From Hyphomicrobiales bacterium (GTDB lineage Bacteria > Pseudomonadota > Alphaproteobacteria > Rhizobiales > Rhizobiaceae): 64,000 nt of DNA. Shown here one piece after another: positions 25,744-33,452 of this stretch. The DNA is taken from assembly GCA_900473205.1 (NCBI GenBank), contig UCLB01000007.1, positions 248,001 through 312,000 of the forward strand, given 5' to 3'. Both the position numbers and the translations under genes were made by a program. The notes beneath the pieces were generated by a model. That model was not told the DNA's origin. It made no database searches and saw only the letters and a list, made by a program, of their open reading frames with translations. Position 1 is the first letter of the stretch, and every line of letters begins with the position of its first letter.

Positions 25744-26780
25744 CGATGCTGTCTCCGATCATCGATTCCATCGTGGAACAGCGCAACAAACATGCACGCC
25801 GCCGCATGACGGTGATTGCGGTTCTTGTCACGCTGCTGATTGCCATATTTTCGCTTACCCTTGTTCTCGGTCAGTCCTTGACCCCACCGGCGGACGTGTT
25901 GCGTGTTCTGCTGGGTGAAGATGTGGCGGGGGCTAGCTTTACCGTTGGCCAGTTGCGGCTGCCGCGAGCGCTGCTTTCCGTTCTCGCTGGCCTGAGCTTC
26001 GGCCTTGGCGGCGTTGCCTTTCAGATCATGCTGCGCAATCCGCTCGCAAGCCCCGACATTATTGGCATTAGTTCCGGTGCCAGCGCGGCAGCGGTGTTTG
26101 CCATCGTTGTACTGTCGCTGAAAGGGCCAATTGTATCCGTCTTTGCGGTGGTTGCCGGTCTTGGAGTCGCTTTGTCGGTCTATGCGCTGTCCTCCCGCAA
26201 TGGGGTTGCCGGAACACGGCTTATCCTCGTCGGCATCGGTGTTTCCGCCATGCTAGAAAGCGTTATCGCCTATATCCTGTCCACAGCCCCCGCTTGGAAC
26301 CTGCAAGAGGCGATGCGCTGGCTGACGGGCAGCGTTAACGGCGCTCAGCTTTCGCAAGTCCTGCCGCTTCTCCTGGGGCTTGCCATCTTCGGCGGTCTGC
26401 TGCTGAGCCGCCAGCGTGATCTGGAAGCTTTGCGGCTGGGCGATGACACGGCTGCGGCGCTTGGCGTGCGGGTCGGCGTCACCCGCATCGTGGTCATCGT
26501 GGCGGCTGTGGGGATGATTGCCTTTGCCACCGCTGTTACAGGACCAATCGCTTTCGTCGCTTTTCTCGCAGGGCCGATTGCCGCCCGGGTCGTCGGACCC
26601 AACGGCTCACTGCTTATCCCTGCCGCTCTGATCGGAGCGCTGCTTGTCTTGGCCGGGGACTATGCCGGGCAATTCCTGCTGCCAAGCCGCTATCCCGTGG
26701 GTGTCGTCACAGGGGCACTCGGCGCACCCTATCTGATTTTCCTGATCATTCGCGTCAACCGGACCGGAGGCTCGCTTTGA
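25740..26780 (+). CDS. FecCD-family iron-siderophore permease (second)
   Basis: This is the second FecCD permease, 346 residues. RLPRALLSVLAGLSFGLGGVAFQIMLRNPLASPDIIGISSGASAAAV is the family's first conserved region, and GPIAFVAFLAGPIAARVVGPNGSLLIPAALIGALLVLAGD the second (about 267-306). ATG 25740 overlaps the previous stop (ATGA), and its own stop overlaps the ATPase start. It completes the transmembrane channel of the importer. Confidence 0.88.
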   Translation: MTMLSPIIDSIVEQRNKHARRRMTVIAVLVTLLIAIFSLTLVLGQSLTPPADVLRVLLGEDVAGASFTVGQLRLPRALLSVLAGLSFGLGGVAFQIMLRNPLASPDIIGISSGASAAAVFAIVVLSLKGPIVSVFAVVAGLGVALSVYALSSRNGVAGTRLILVGIGVSAMLESVIAYILSTAPAWNLQEAMRWLTGSVNGAQLSQVLPLLLGLAIFGGLLLSRQRDLEALRLGDDTAAALGVRVGVTRIVVIVAAVGMIAFATAVTGPIAFVAFLAGPIAARVVGPNGSLLIPAALIGALLVLAGDYAGQFLLPSRYPVGVVTGALGAPYLIFLIIRVNRTGGSL

Positions 26781-27601
26781 CCGCCCATTCCCTTACCGCT
26801 AGCCGACTTTCCGCCGGTTATGGTGACAACGTCATTCTGGAGGGGCTCGATCTTACCGTTCCTCCGGGTCAAATCACGGTGATTGTCGGGGCCAATGCGT
26901 GCGGTAAGTCCACGCTTTTGCGCACCATGTCACGGCTTATTTCTCCGCGCCGCGGGCATGTCTTGCTGGATGGGAAATCCATTCACAGCACGGCCCCTCG
27001 CAAGCTTGCGCAGACGCTGGGCCTGCTTCCGCAATCGCCAATCGCGCCGGAAGGCATAACCGTTGCCGACCTCGTCAGCAGAGGACGCCACCCGCATCAG
27101 GGACTGTTGTCCCGCTGGACCACAAAGGATGATGAAGCAGTCGCAGCCGCACTCGAGGCGACGAAGACCTTTGAACTGGCGGAACGGCCCGTCGATGAGC
27201 TCTCCGGCGGCCAGCGGCAGCGTGTGTGGATTGCCATGGCGCTGGCCCAGCAGACCGAAATCCTGTTGCTGGACGAGCCGACCACCTTTCTCGACATCAG
27301 CCATCAGGTCGAGGTTCTGGACCTTCTGACGGACCTCAATCACACGCGCGGTACGACCATTGTCATGGTGCTGCATGATCTCAATCTTGCAGCACGTTAT
27401 GCGGACCATTTGGTGGCCATGGCAGCCGGACGTCTGCATGTCATCGGCACGCCGGAGCAGGTCTTGACCGAACGGAATGTGCGTGAGGTCTTTGGGCTGG
27501 AAAGCCGCATCATTACCGACCCTACATCGGGCAGGCCGATCATGCTTCCCATCGGCCGCCACCGGATGAGTTCCGCGCAGGACGACGCGGGCATCGCCTG
27601 A
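26777..27601 (+). CDS. iron-siderophore ABC ATPase
   Basis: This 274-residue ATPase is of the FepC/FhuC/FecE type. Walker A is GANACGKST near residue 38 (the Cys is common in iron ABC ATPases), followed by VADLVSRGRHPHQGL, signature LSGGQRQRVWIAMAL, Walker B ILLLDEPTTFLDI and the H-loop VMVLHDLNLAARYADH. It begins with TTG at 26777 overlapping the permease stop, with GGAGG a few bases upstream; no ATG competes. It powers import of the ferri-siderophore and ends the operon. Confidence 0.86.
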   Translation: MTAHSLTASRLSAGYGDNVILEGLDLTVPPGQITVIVGANACGKSTLLRTMSRLISPRRGHVLLDGKSIHSTAPRKLAQTLGLLPQSPIAPEGITVADLVSRGRHPHQGLLSRWTTKDDEAVAAALEATKTFELAERPVDELSGGQRQRVWIAMALAQQTEILLLDEPTTFLDISHQVEVLDLLTDLNHTRGTTIVMVLHDLNLAARYADHLVAMAAGRLHVIGTPEQVLTERNVREVFGLESRIITDPTSGRPIMLPIGRHRMSSAQDDAGIA

Positions 27602-27606
27602 GATTA

Positions 27607-27622
27607 CGGCTGAACGCAGCCG
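27607..27622 (+). terminator. hairpin after the iron ABC operon
   Basis: CGGCTG-aacg-CAGCCG is a perfect 6-bp stem 5 bases after the ATPase stop. A second hairpin, GCTGGGC-atttt-GCCCAGC, follows at 27667-27685. T richness downstream is modest. Confidence 0.45.
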
Positions 27623-27644
27623 CATTCATCTCATTCGTCAATCG

Positions 27645-27662
27645 CTGTAAACAAATTGTCAT
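27645..27662 (+). promoter_or_regulatory. candidate PHO box upstream of the secreted phosphatase
   Basis: CTGTAAACAAATTGTCAT matches the PHO-box consensus (two CTGTCAT repeats separated by an AT spacer) at 14 of 18 positions by eye. It lies 92 bp before the phosphatase start. PhoB control of a secreted phosphatase would be expected biology. Confidence 0.4.
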
Positions 27663-27754
27663 GATCGCTGGGCATTTTGCCCAGCATCGACTCACGTCTG
27701 GCTATGACGTGTCTCGCAAAGGCATATTACAATAAATGAATTGAGGAGGCTGTC

Positions 27755-29734
27755 ATGGCCAAGCTACGCGCATATTTCCCACTTTTCCGCTCAACCCTGC
27801 TTGCATCCGTCGCTGCATTCGGCATCGCAACACATGCGCAAGCGTTTGACGCTGCCGAGCCTTCCGGCAACGGCTACAGCATTGCCGTGCCTGCTCCCTC
27901 AGTCGAATATCCGCTCCCTGTGGCGGAAAACTATCACAACCAGACGGGCAAGAACGCCAAGGGCGAAAGCGTCAACGCCTATGACGACAAGGACAATCCC
28001 GTCATCAAAATCCTGTCTGGCTTCAACCGCCTCTGGACGCTGGGTGATGAGAATTGGGCCAATGGCGGCGCGAACGGCGATGGCCCGAAAGACTACAGCA
28101 AGGTGACAGTCCTGAACCCAGTCGTCTGGACGGAGAATATGCGTTACGTGCTTTCCGTCACCGGAAAGAACCGCACGGACGCTGCCGCTCTGGACGCCTA
28201 TCTCAACGACCGTCGCTCGCAAAGCTACAGCGTCATCGAAGGCCTGGGACCGCTGGCGGATTGGTATCGGGAGGGCGCAGGAGCGACCACCACCATCACC
28301 CACACGCTGAGCGACTTCAACGTCAATGAAGTCATCACAAAGCGGGAAGACGATAAGGGAACCGAAGCAGGTTCGCCGGACTCGGAGCTGAAGAATTTCG
28401 TCGCCTTCATGGCGCTGATGCGCGGCCCCGAGGGCACGACCTCGCCCTCCAAATATTTCTACTCCACGCCCCGTCCATGGCGCATGAATGCCAAGGGCGA
28501 GGTGATCGAGACTGGCACCGAAACCATCGGCGACAAGACATTCGAGCGCTACGAGTCCGAGCCTGACGTCACCGTGCCCGCCTTGCGCTATGCGCGCGAA
28601 AACCGTGGTCGCGCCAAGGATGGTGGATTTCCAAGTGGCCACACCAATGCCGCCTATCTGGCGGCAATCGCCTATGCCTATGCCGTACCGGAGCGTTTTT
28701 CCGAACTGCTGACAAAAGCATCACAGCTTGGCGAAACCCGCATCGTGGCAGGCATGCACTCGCCGCTCGATGTGATTGGCGGACGCATCACCGCCACCGC
28801 CATTGCTGCTGCCGTTCTGCAGGACCCGAAAGTGGCCGATGTGAAAAAGGCCGCGCATGATGAGGTGCAGGCCTATCTCACGAAGCGTTTGCCGCAGGGC
28901 CAGACCCTTGAAGCCTTTGCGCATAGCGCGGATATAACCTCAGACCGCTTTGCAGATGAGAGCACCAATAAGGCCGATTATCGCAAGCGCATGACCTATT
29001 CGTTCAAGCGTGATCTGTCTGCTCCGAACCTGGCCATGGTCGTACCACAAGGTGCCGAAGTCCTGCTGGAAACCCGCCTCCCCTATCTCGACGCGGCCCA
29101 ACGCCGTGCGGTTCTCTTTTCCACCGGTATCGAATCCGGCTATCCCTTGCTGGATGACAGTAATGGCTGGGGCCGCATCAATCTCGTCGCCGCGGCTTCT
29201 GGCTTTGGATCGTTCGATGGCGACGTGAATGTGGCGATGGACGCAGCCGCTGGCGGATTCAACACCAAAGACCGCTGGACAAATGATATTGCAGGCACTG
29301 GTCGTCTGGTAAAATCCGGCACTGGCGCACTGGAACTCGCTGGCACCAACAACTATTCCGGCGGCACCGTTCTCAAAGACGGAACGTTGACGGCAGCGTC
29401 GAAAACCGCACTGGGAACCGGCAGCGTGCTGGTGTCTGGCGGAACGCTGAAACTTGCGACGTCCGATGCGGTCGATATCAACGGCAACTACAGCCAGACC
29501 GCTGGCACACTCTCTCTCGACGCAACGAAAACCGCACTGCACATCAAAGGTAAAGCCGATATAGAAAATGCCACGCTTGAGCTGACATTCGAGGGCGATA
29601 CGCCAGCGGCGGGAACGCGATTTGACGTGCTGTCGGCTGATGGCCTGACTGGCTCTTTCGCCTCCATAAATGCCAATGGCGTGAAAGTCCGCCCGGTTTA
29701 CACCGGCACCACCTTGACCATCATCATCGAATAG
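27755..29734 (+). CDS. exported PAP2-family phosphatase fused to autotransporter-type strand repeats
   Basis: This 659-residue protein starts with a signal peptide ending THAQA (~31). The acid-phosphatase/haloperoxidase signature is complete: K233-x6-R239-P240 in KYFYSTPRP, P293-SGH296 in FPSGHTNAAYL, and R329-x5-H335-x3-D339 in TRIVAGMHSPLD. Residues ~520-555 (GTGALELAGTNNYSGGTVLKDGTL) form a PATR autotransporter-associated strand repeat. The C-terminus (to ~659) is beta-rich but ends in TLTIIIE without a visible autotransporter barrel. It should release phosphate from esters outside the inner membrane. GAGGAGG precedes the ATG at 27755. How it is surface-anchored or released is unclear. Confidence 0.82.
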   Translation: MAKLRAYFPLFRSTLLASVAAFGIATHAQAFDAAEPSGNGYSIAVPAPSVEYPLPVAENYHNQTGKNAKGESVNAYDDKDNPVIKILSGFNRLWTLGDENWANGGANGDGPKDYSKVTVLNPVVWTENMRYVLSVTGKNRTDAAALDAYLNDRRSQSYSVIEGLGPLADWYREGAGATTTITHTLSDFNVNEVITKREDDKGTEAGSPDSELKNFVAFMALMRGPEGTTSPSKYFYSTPRPWRMNAKGEVIETGTETIGDKTFERYESEPDVTVPALRYARENRGRAKDGGFPSGHTNAAYLAAIAYAYAVPERFSELLTKASQLGETRIVAGMHSPLDVIGGRITATAIAAAVLQDPKVADVKKAAHDEVQAYLTKRLPQGQTLEAFAHSADITSDRFADESTNKADYRKRMTYSFKRDLSAPNLAMVVPQGAEVLLETRLPYLDAAQRRAVLFSTGIESGYPLLDDSNGWGRINLVAAASGFGSFDGDVNVAMDAAAGGFNTKDRWTNDIAGTGRLVKSGTGALELAGTNNYSGGTVLKDGTLTAASKTALGTGSVLVSGGTLKLATSDAVDINGNYSQTAGTLSLDATKTALHIKGKADIENATLELTFEGDTPAAGTRFDVLSADGLTGSFASINANGVKVRPVYTGTTLTIIIE

Positions 29735-29751
29735 TCACGCCATAACCTTTC

Positions 29752-29786
29752 AAGGAGGCGCGGACCTGATCGTGTCCGCGCCCCTT
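29752..29786 (+). terminator. terminator hairpin after the phosphatase gene
   Basis: GGCGCGGAC and GTCCGCGCC form a perfect 9-bp stem (29757-29765 with 29774-29782), extended by AAGG/CCTT around one bulged A. It separates the phosphatase from the queC leader. The T run after it is weak. Confidence 0.6.
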
Positions 29787-29823
29787 CACAACGGTCCCGA
29801 CATGGGTTAGAAGCCGCACCGTA

Positions 29824-29857
29824 ATCCGGTCGCAGCCCACCCGGTCAAAACAAGGGA
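29824..29857 (+). ncRNA. preQ1-I (type) riboswitch, queCDE leader
   Basis: Directly before queC, P1 strands CCGG (29826-29829) and CCGG (29841-29844) enclose the loop TCGCAG. An A-rich tail AAAACAAGG (29847-29855) follows, whose GG is part of the Shine-Dalgarno AAGGGA, ten bases before the ATG. The UCGCAG loop and AAAACAAGG tail are identical to those of the well-known Thermoanaerobacter queC preQ1-I riboswitch, and C29840 is positioned as the ligand-pairing C. Binding of preQ1 would sequester the ribosome site and turn off translation. The tail is three bases shorter, so folding should be checked. Confidence 0.78.
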
Positions 29858-29866
29858 TCCTGAATT

Positions 29867-30577
29867 ATGAAGACTATCGTCATCTGCTCCGGCGGATTGG
29901 ACTCCGTTTCGCTCGCGCATAGAATTGCGGCGGAACATGAACTTTTAGCCCTCGTCTCATTCGATTATGGCCAGCGCCATAAGAAAGAACTGGACTTTGC
30001 GGCGCTCTGCGCAAACCGCCTCGGCGTTCCGCACCACATCATCGACATCAGAACCATCGGCGCACATCTGACGGGTTCCGCATTGACGGATGATGTCGAG
30101 GTTCCCGACGGCCATTATGCCGAGGAAACGATGCGCTCCACCGTCGTTCCCAACCGCAACGCCATCATGCTGACCATCGCCTTTGGTCTGGCAGCAGCCC
30201 AGCAGGCGGATGCCGTGGCCATCGCGGTCCATGGCGGCGACCATTTCATCTATCCGGACTGTCGTCCCGGTTTTATCGACAGCTTCAACGACATGCAGCG
30301 CCACGCCTTGGAAGGCTATGCCAGCGTCAAGCTTTTCGCTCCCTATGTTACGGTTTCGAAGGCCGACATCGTGACCGATGGCGCAAAGCACAACACTCCC
30401 TTTGCCGACACATGGTCCTGCTACAAGGGCGGACTGCGCCACTGCGGACGCTGCGGCACCTGTGTAGAGCGGCGCGAAGCGTTTCATCTTGCTGGCGTCG
30501 ATGATCCAACGGATTATGAAGACCCGGATTTCTGGAAGGCTGCCACCAGCGCCTATGCCGCGCAAGAGGTGCGGTAA
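29867..30577 (+). CDS. queC: 7-cyano-7-deazaguanine (preQ0) synthase QueC
   Basis: This 236-residue cytosolic enzyme converts 7-carboxy-7-deazaguanine plus ammonia and ATP to preQ0, an intermediate of queuosine in tRNA. The PP-loop SGGLDSVSLA is at residues 8-17, and the C-terminal zinc site is CYKGGLRHCGRCGTC (Cys near 185, 193, 196, 199). Its product and the preQ1 made downstream fit the riboswitch immediately upstream. Its stop shares one base with the queD start, giving a tight queCDE operon. Confidence 0.92.
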   Translation: MKTIVICSGGLDSVSLAHRIAAEHELLALVSFDYGQRHKKELDFAALCANRLGVPHHIIDIRTIGAHLTGSALTDDVEVPDGHYAEETMRSTVVPNRNAIMLTIAFGLAAAQQADAVAIAVHGGDHFIYPDCRPGFIDSFNDMQRHALEGYASVKLFAPYVTVSKADIVTDGAKHNTPFADTWSCYKGGLRHCGRCGTCVERREAFHLAGVDDPTDYEDPDFWKAATSAYAAQEVR

Positions 30578-30945
30578 TGTTTCGTATCACCAAGGAATTT
30601 CATTTTTCCGCATCGCATCAACTGAAAGGCCTGCCCGCAGATCATCAATGCGCGCGGCTGCATGGTCACAATTACATCGTCGAGGTGGAGCTTTCCGGTG
30701 AGGAACTGAACGAGCATGGTTTCGTTCGCGATTATCAGGAACTTGCGCCGCTCAAGCATTACATTGATGACCACTTCGACCACCGGCACCTGAACGACGT
30801 TCTCGGTCATGACATGGTGACGGCGGAGCGTCTCGCCCAGCATTTTTACGACTGGTGCAAGGAACGGCTGCCGGAAACCAGCGCTGTGCGGGTTAGCGAG
30901 ACGGCAAAGACCTGGGCGGAATATCGGCCCCGGCGCCAGCCATGA
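30577..30945 (+). CDS. queD: 6-carboxytetrahydropterin synthase QueD
   Basis: This 122-residue QueD/PTPS-family enzyme makes 6-carboxy-5,6,7,8-tetrahydropterin from dihydroneopterin triphosphate. The zinc ligands are His in FSASHQLKG (~14) and the HGHN pair (~30-32), and the catalytic Cys lies in [11 protein letters not shown] (Cys25). The Glu near the end ([12 protein letters not shown]) contacts the pterin. It overlaps queC by one base and queE by four. Confidence 0.9.
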   Translation: MFRITKEFHFSASHQLKGLPADHQCARLHGHNYIVEVELSGEELNEHGFVRDYQELAPLKHYIDDHFDHRHLNDVLGHDMVTAERLAQHFYDWCKERLPETSAVRVSETAKTWAEYRPRRQP

Positions 30946-31679
30946 GCGACCGCAAAGAAGCCCCGATCCGCATCAGTGAAATCTTCGGCCCCACCATTCA
31001 GGGCGAGGGTTTGCTGATTGGCGTTCCCACCGTCTTCGTGCGTACCGGCGGCTGCGATTACCGTTGTTCGTGGTGCGATACACTGCATGCGGTCGATAGC
31101 GAATACCGGGATGGCTGGAAACCCATGCCTGTCGACGCCATCTGGCAGGAGGTGACGCGGCTATCCGGCGGCAAACCGCTAACCATTTCCCTTTCCGGCG
31201 GCAACCCGGCCATTCAGCCACTTGGGGCCTTGATCAAGAAAGGGCACGGCGAAGGCTACCGTTTCGCGCTGGAAACGCAGGGCAGCATTACGAAAGACTG
31301 GTTTGCCGATCTGGACTATCTGGTTCTCAGCCCCAAACCGCCATCCAGCGGCATGCAGACAGACTGGGCGGCTTTCGAAGCCTGTCTTGATTCAGCCGGG
31401 CAAACACCGCAGATCGCTTTGAAATTCGTGATCTTCGATGATGTCGATTACGCCTACGCCAAGGCTGCGTCGGCACGCTATCCCCATCTTCCGGTCTACC
31501 TCCAACCCGGAAACCACACGCCACCCCCGCCGGATGACGACGACGCGGTGGTCGATATCGATGGTGTGATGGACCGGATGTTGTGGCTGGTGGACAAGGT
31601 CAGCGCTGACCGCTGGTTCGATGTTCGCGTGCTGCCGCAACTGCATGTTTTACTGTGGGACAACAAACGCGGCGTCTGA
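30942..31679 (+). CDS. queE: 7-carboxy-7-deazaguanine synthase QueE (radical SAM)
   Basis: This 245-residue radical-SAM enzyme forms the 7-deazaguanine ring (CDG) from 6-carboxytetrahydropterin. The cluster motif CDYRCSWC (CX3CX2C) lies near residue 33, following the substrate-binding [24 protein letters not shown]. It completes the queCDE set; the QueF/queA/tgt genes are elsewhere. Its ATG overlaps the queD stop (ATGA). It converges on the TusA-like gene with only seven bases between stops, without a visible terminator. Confidence 0.92.
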   Translation: MSDRKEAPIRISEIFGPTIQGEGLLIGVPTVFVRTGGCDYRCSWCDTLHAVDSEYRDGWKPMPVDAIWQEVTRLSGGKPLTISLSGGNPAIQPLGALIKKGHGEGYRFALETQGSITKDWFADLDYLVLSPKPPSSGMQTDWAAFEACLDSAGQTPQIALKFVIFDDVDYAYAKAASARYPHLPVYLQPGNHTPPPPDDDDAVVDIDGVMDRMLWLVDKVSADRWFDVRVLPQLHVLLWDNKRGV

Positions 31680-31686
31680 AGCAGGC

Positions 31687-31920
31687 TTATGTCTTGCGGA
31701 TATGAAACCTGTGTCCACCGTCCGTCGCGACGGTTTCCAGCAGTTCATGCCCGTCTTCGCGGCACATATGCGGAATGTCGATGACGGCCAGCGGATCGCT
31801 GGTTTCCACCCAAAGCTCTTCGCCCGCGCTCATAGTGGACAGTTTCTTGCGGCTTTTCAAAACAGGAAGGGGGCATTTCAGCCCCCTTAAATCGTAGATA
31901 TCCTGAACGGACGCCGTCAT
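31687..31920 (-). CDS. TusA/SirA-like sulfurtransferase
   Basis: This 77-residue protein has the family opening YDLRGLKCPLPVLKSRKKL, with the CPxP motif (Cys16) that carries persulfide in TusA. The size matches E. coli TusA (81 aa). It overlaps the L,D-transpeptidase stop by four bases and is likely co-translated with it. TusA takes part in sulfur transfer for tRNA thiolation or sulfur metabolism; the pairing with a peptidoglycan enzyme gives no clear functional hint. Confidence 0.85.
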   Translation of the reverse strand: MTASVQDIYDLRGLKCPLPVLKSRKKLSTMSAGEELWVETSDPLAVIDIPHMCREDGHELLETVATDGGHRFHIRKT

Positions 31921-33212
31921 TCCTTGGCCCAGAACTTCCAGAATGGTTTCTTCTGGGCATCTTCAGCCGATGGCTGTGCCGTGAAGGCCAGTGGATTGAC
32001 GGCCGGAACCGGAATGCTTTGCGCTGCTGCGACCTGCGGGCCCGAAGGCGCCGGGGCTGCGGAAGCCACCATAGTTGGGGCTGCCGGACGGGCCGTTGCT
32101 GGCTGCTGCGTCGTAGCAGTCGGAGCGACCGTCGCGCGCGGATTGGCAGAGGATGCGATGGCGGTTGCGGCTGGAGCGGTCAGACCCTTTGCGGCCTTCT
32201 TCTCCATCAGCGCAGCAAACTCTGTTTCTTTCATCAGCTTGCCAGCCTTGAGGGCGGAGCCGGTCGGCGCATAGGCAGGTTCACGGCCCTTGCGCTTTTC
32301 GGCAACCAGCGCCTTGCGCTCGGCTTCGCTCGGATCATACCAGACCATGCCATCGAGCTTCTTTGCTGCCTTATCATAGGCAACATCATAGGTCTTCTCG
32401 TAGCTTGAAAGCGCGCTCGCCAAAGCAGGCGGCGTGCTCATCTGCGGGCAGGCTGCAGAGGCATTGAACTGACCGCCTGCCGTCTGCTGGTTGAAGACGT
32501 ATTTCTTTTCGCAGACATTGACCTCGGGCGGGCGCTTGGTGACTTCGAAATTGTCGTAGCCGACCTTGAGCATTTTCCAGAATTCGAAATGCTCGCTGTT
32601 GCGGTGGCGCGCCATGTTTTCCGCTGTCATGCGGAAGGGCAGAGCCTGAAGCTGCACGGTCTTCTGTCCGCCCTTGAAGGCGTCACGCGCAAAGCCATAG
32701 ATTTCCAGCACCTGCGCATCGGTCATGGAATAGCAGCCAGACGACGAGCAGGCGCCGTGGATCATCAGGTTCGTACCATTGCGGCCATTGGCCTGATCGT
32801 AACGGTTCGGGAACCCCGTGTTGATGGCCAGATAATAGTTGGAGTTCGGGTTCAGGTGCCCCGGTGTCAGGTTATAATAACCTTCAGGCGCCTGACGGTC
32901 GCCTTCTTTGACCTTGGGTCCAAGCTTACCCGACCATGCGCAAATGTCGTATGACGCGATCATATCGAAACGATTGTCGCGCTTGGCTTTCCAGATTTCG
33001 AGCTTACCCTCTTCCTTGAAGATACGGATCATGATCGGCGCATTGCGATCCATATTCTTCTTGTCCATCTCGGCCAAAATGGACGGAGACAGCGGGTACT
33101 CGACTTTGTTTTTGACATGGGAAACGTCCCGCTCGACGGTTTCGAGCGTTTCGTTACAGCCTGCCAGCATGAGAGCGGTACAGGCAAGCAGCGCAATATG
33201 TCTCAAACGCAT
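31917..33212 (-). CDS. lipoprotein L,D-transpeptidase, YafK type
   Basis: This 431-residue protein has a lipobox LMLAGC with Cys19, so it is a lipoprotein. The YkuD/YafK catalytic motif is HGACSSSGCYSMTD (His ~150, Cys ~158) within residues ~55-190, and residues 310-420 are Ala/Pro/Thr-rich. YafK-type enzymes in Gram-negatives remodel peptidoglycan cross-links or cleave lipoprotein-peptidoglycan bonds. The Pro/Ala tail ends with PFWKFWAKE, a short aromatic basic motif. It overlaps the tusA-like gene downstream by 4 bp. A CAAGTC-tgtc-GACTTG dyad lies 58 bp upstream at 33270. Confidence 0.82.
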   Translation of the reverse strand: MRLRHIALLACTALMLAGCNETLETVERDVSHVKNKVEYPLSPSILAEMDKKNMDRNAPIMIRIFKEEGKLEIWKAKRDNRFDMIASYDICAWSGKLGPKVKEGDRQAPEGYYNLTPGHLNPNSNYYLAINTGFPNRYDQANGRNGTNLMIHGACSSSGCYSMTDAQVLEIYGFARDAFKGGQKTVQLQALPFRMTAENMARHRNSEHFEFWKMLKVGYDNFEVTKRPPEVNVCEKKYVFNQQTAGGQFNASAACPQMSTPPALASALSSYEKTYDVAYDKAAKKLDGMVWYDPSEAERKALVAEKRKGREPAYAPTGSALKAGKLMKETEFAALMEKKAAKGLTAPAATAIASSANPRATVAPTATTQQPATARPAAPTMVASAAPAPSGPQVAAAQSIPVPAVNPLAFTAQPSAEDAQKKPFWKFWAKE

Positions 33213-33452
33213 GGCGTTTCACCGGTTTGCAGGATGTGACACGGTGGTAAGATAATTCCGATTTGATTACAAGTCTGTCGACTTGCGATCGGCAGCCAAT
33301 TTCCGGCAAATGTGTCCTGATTGACGGTCATGAGGTCATCGGTTTCGTTGAAATTCTGGCAATTATTATAGCTGACAAAGCCTTAACACATCGCTACCCG
33401 GCCTGCGAACCGCGCGACTTGCAGCAAAGTCGAACTCCATTATATTCCCTAT

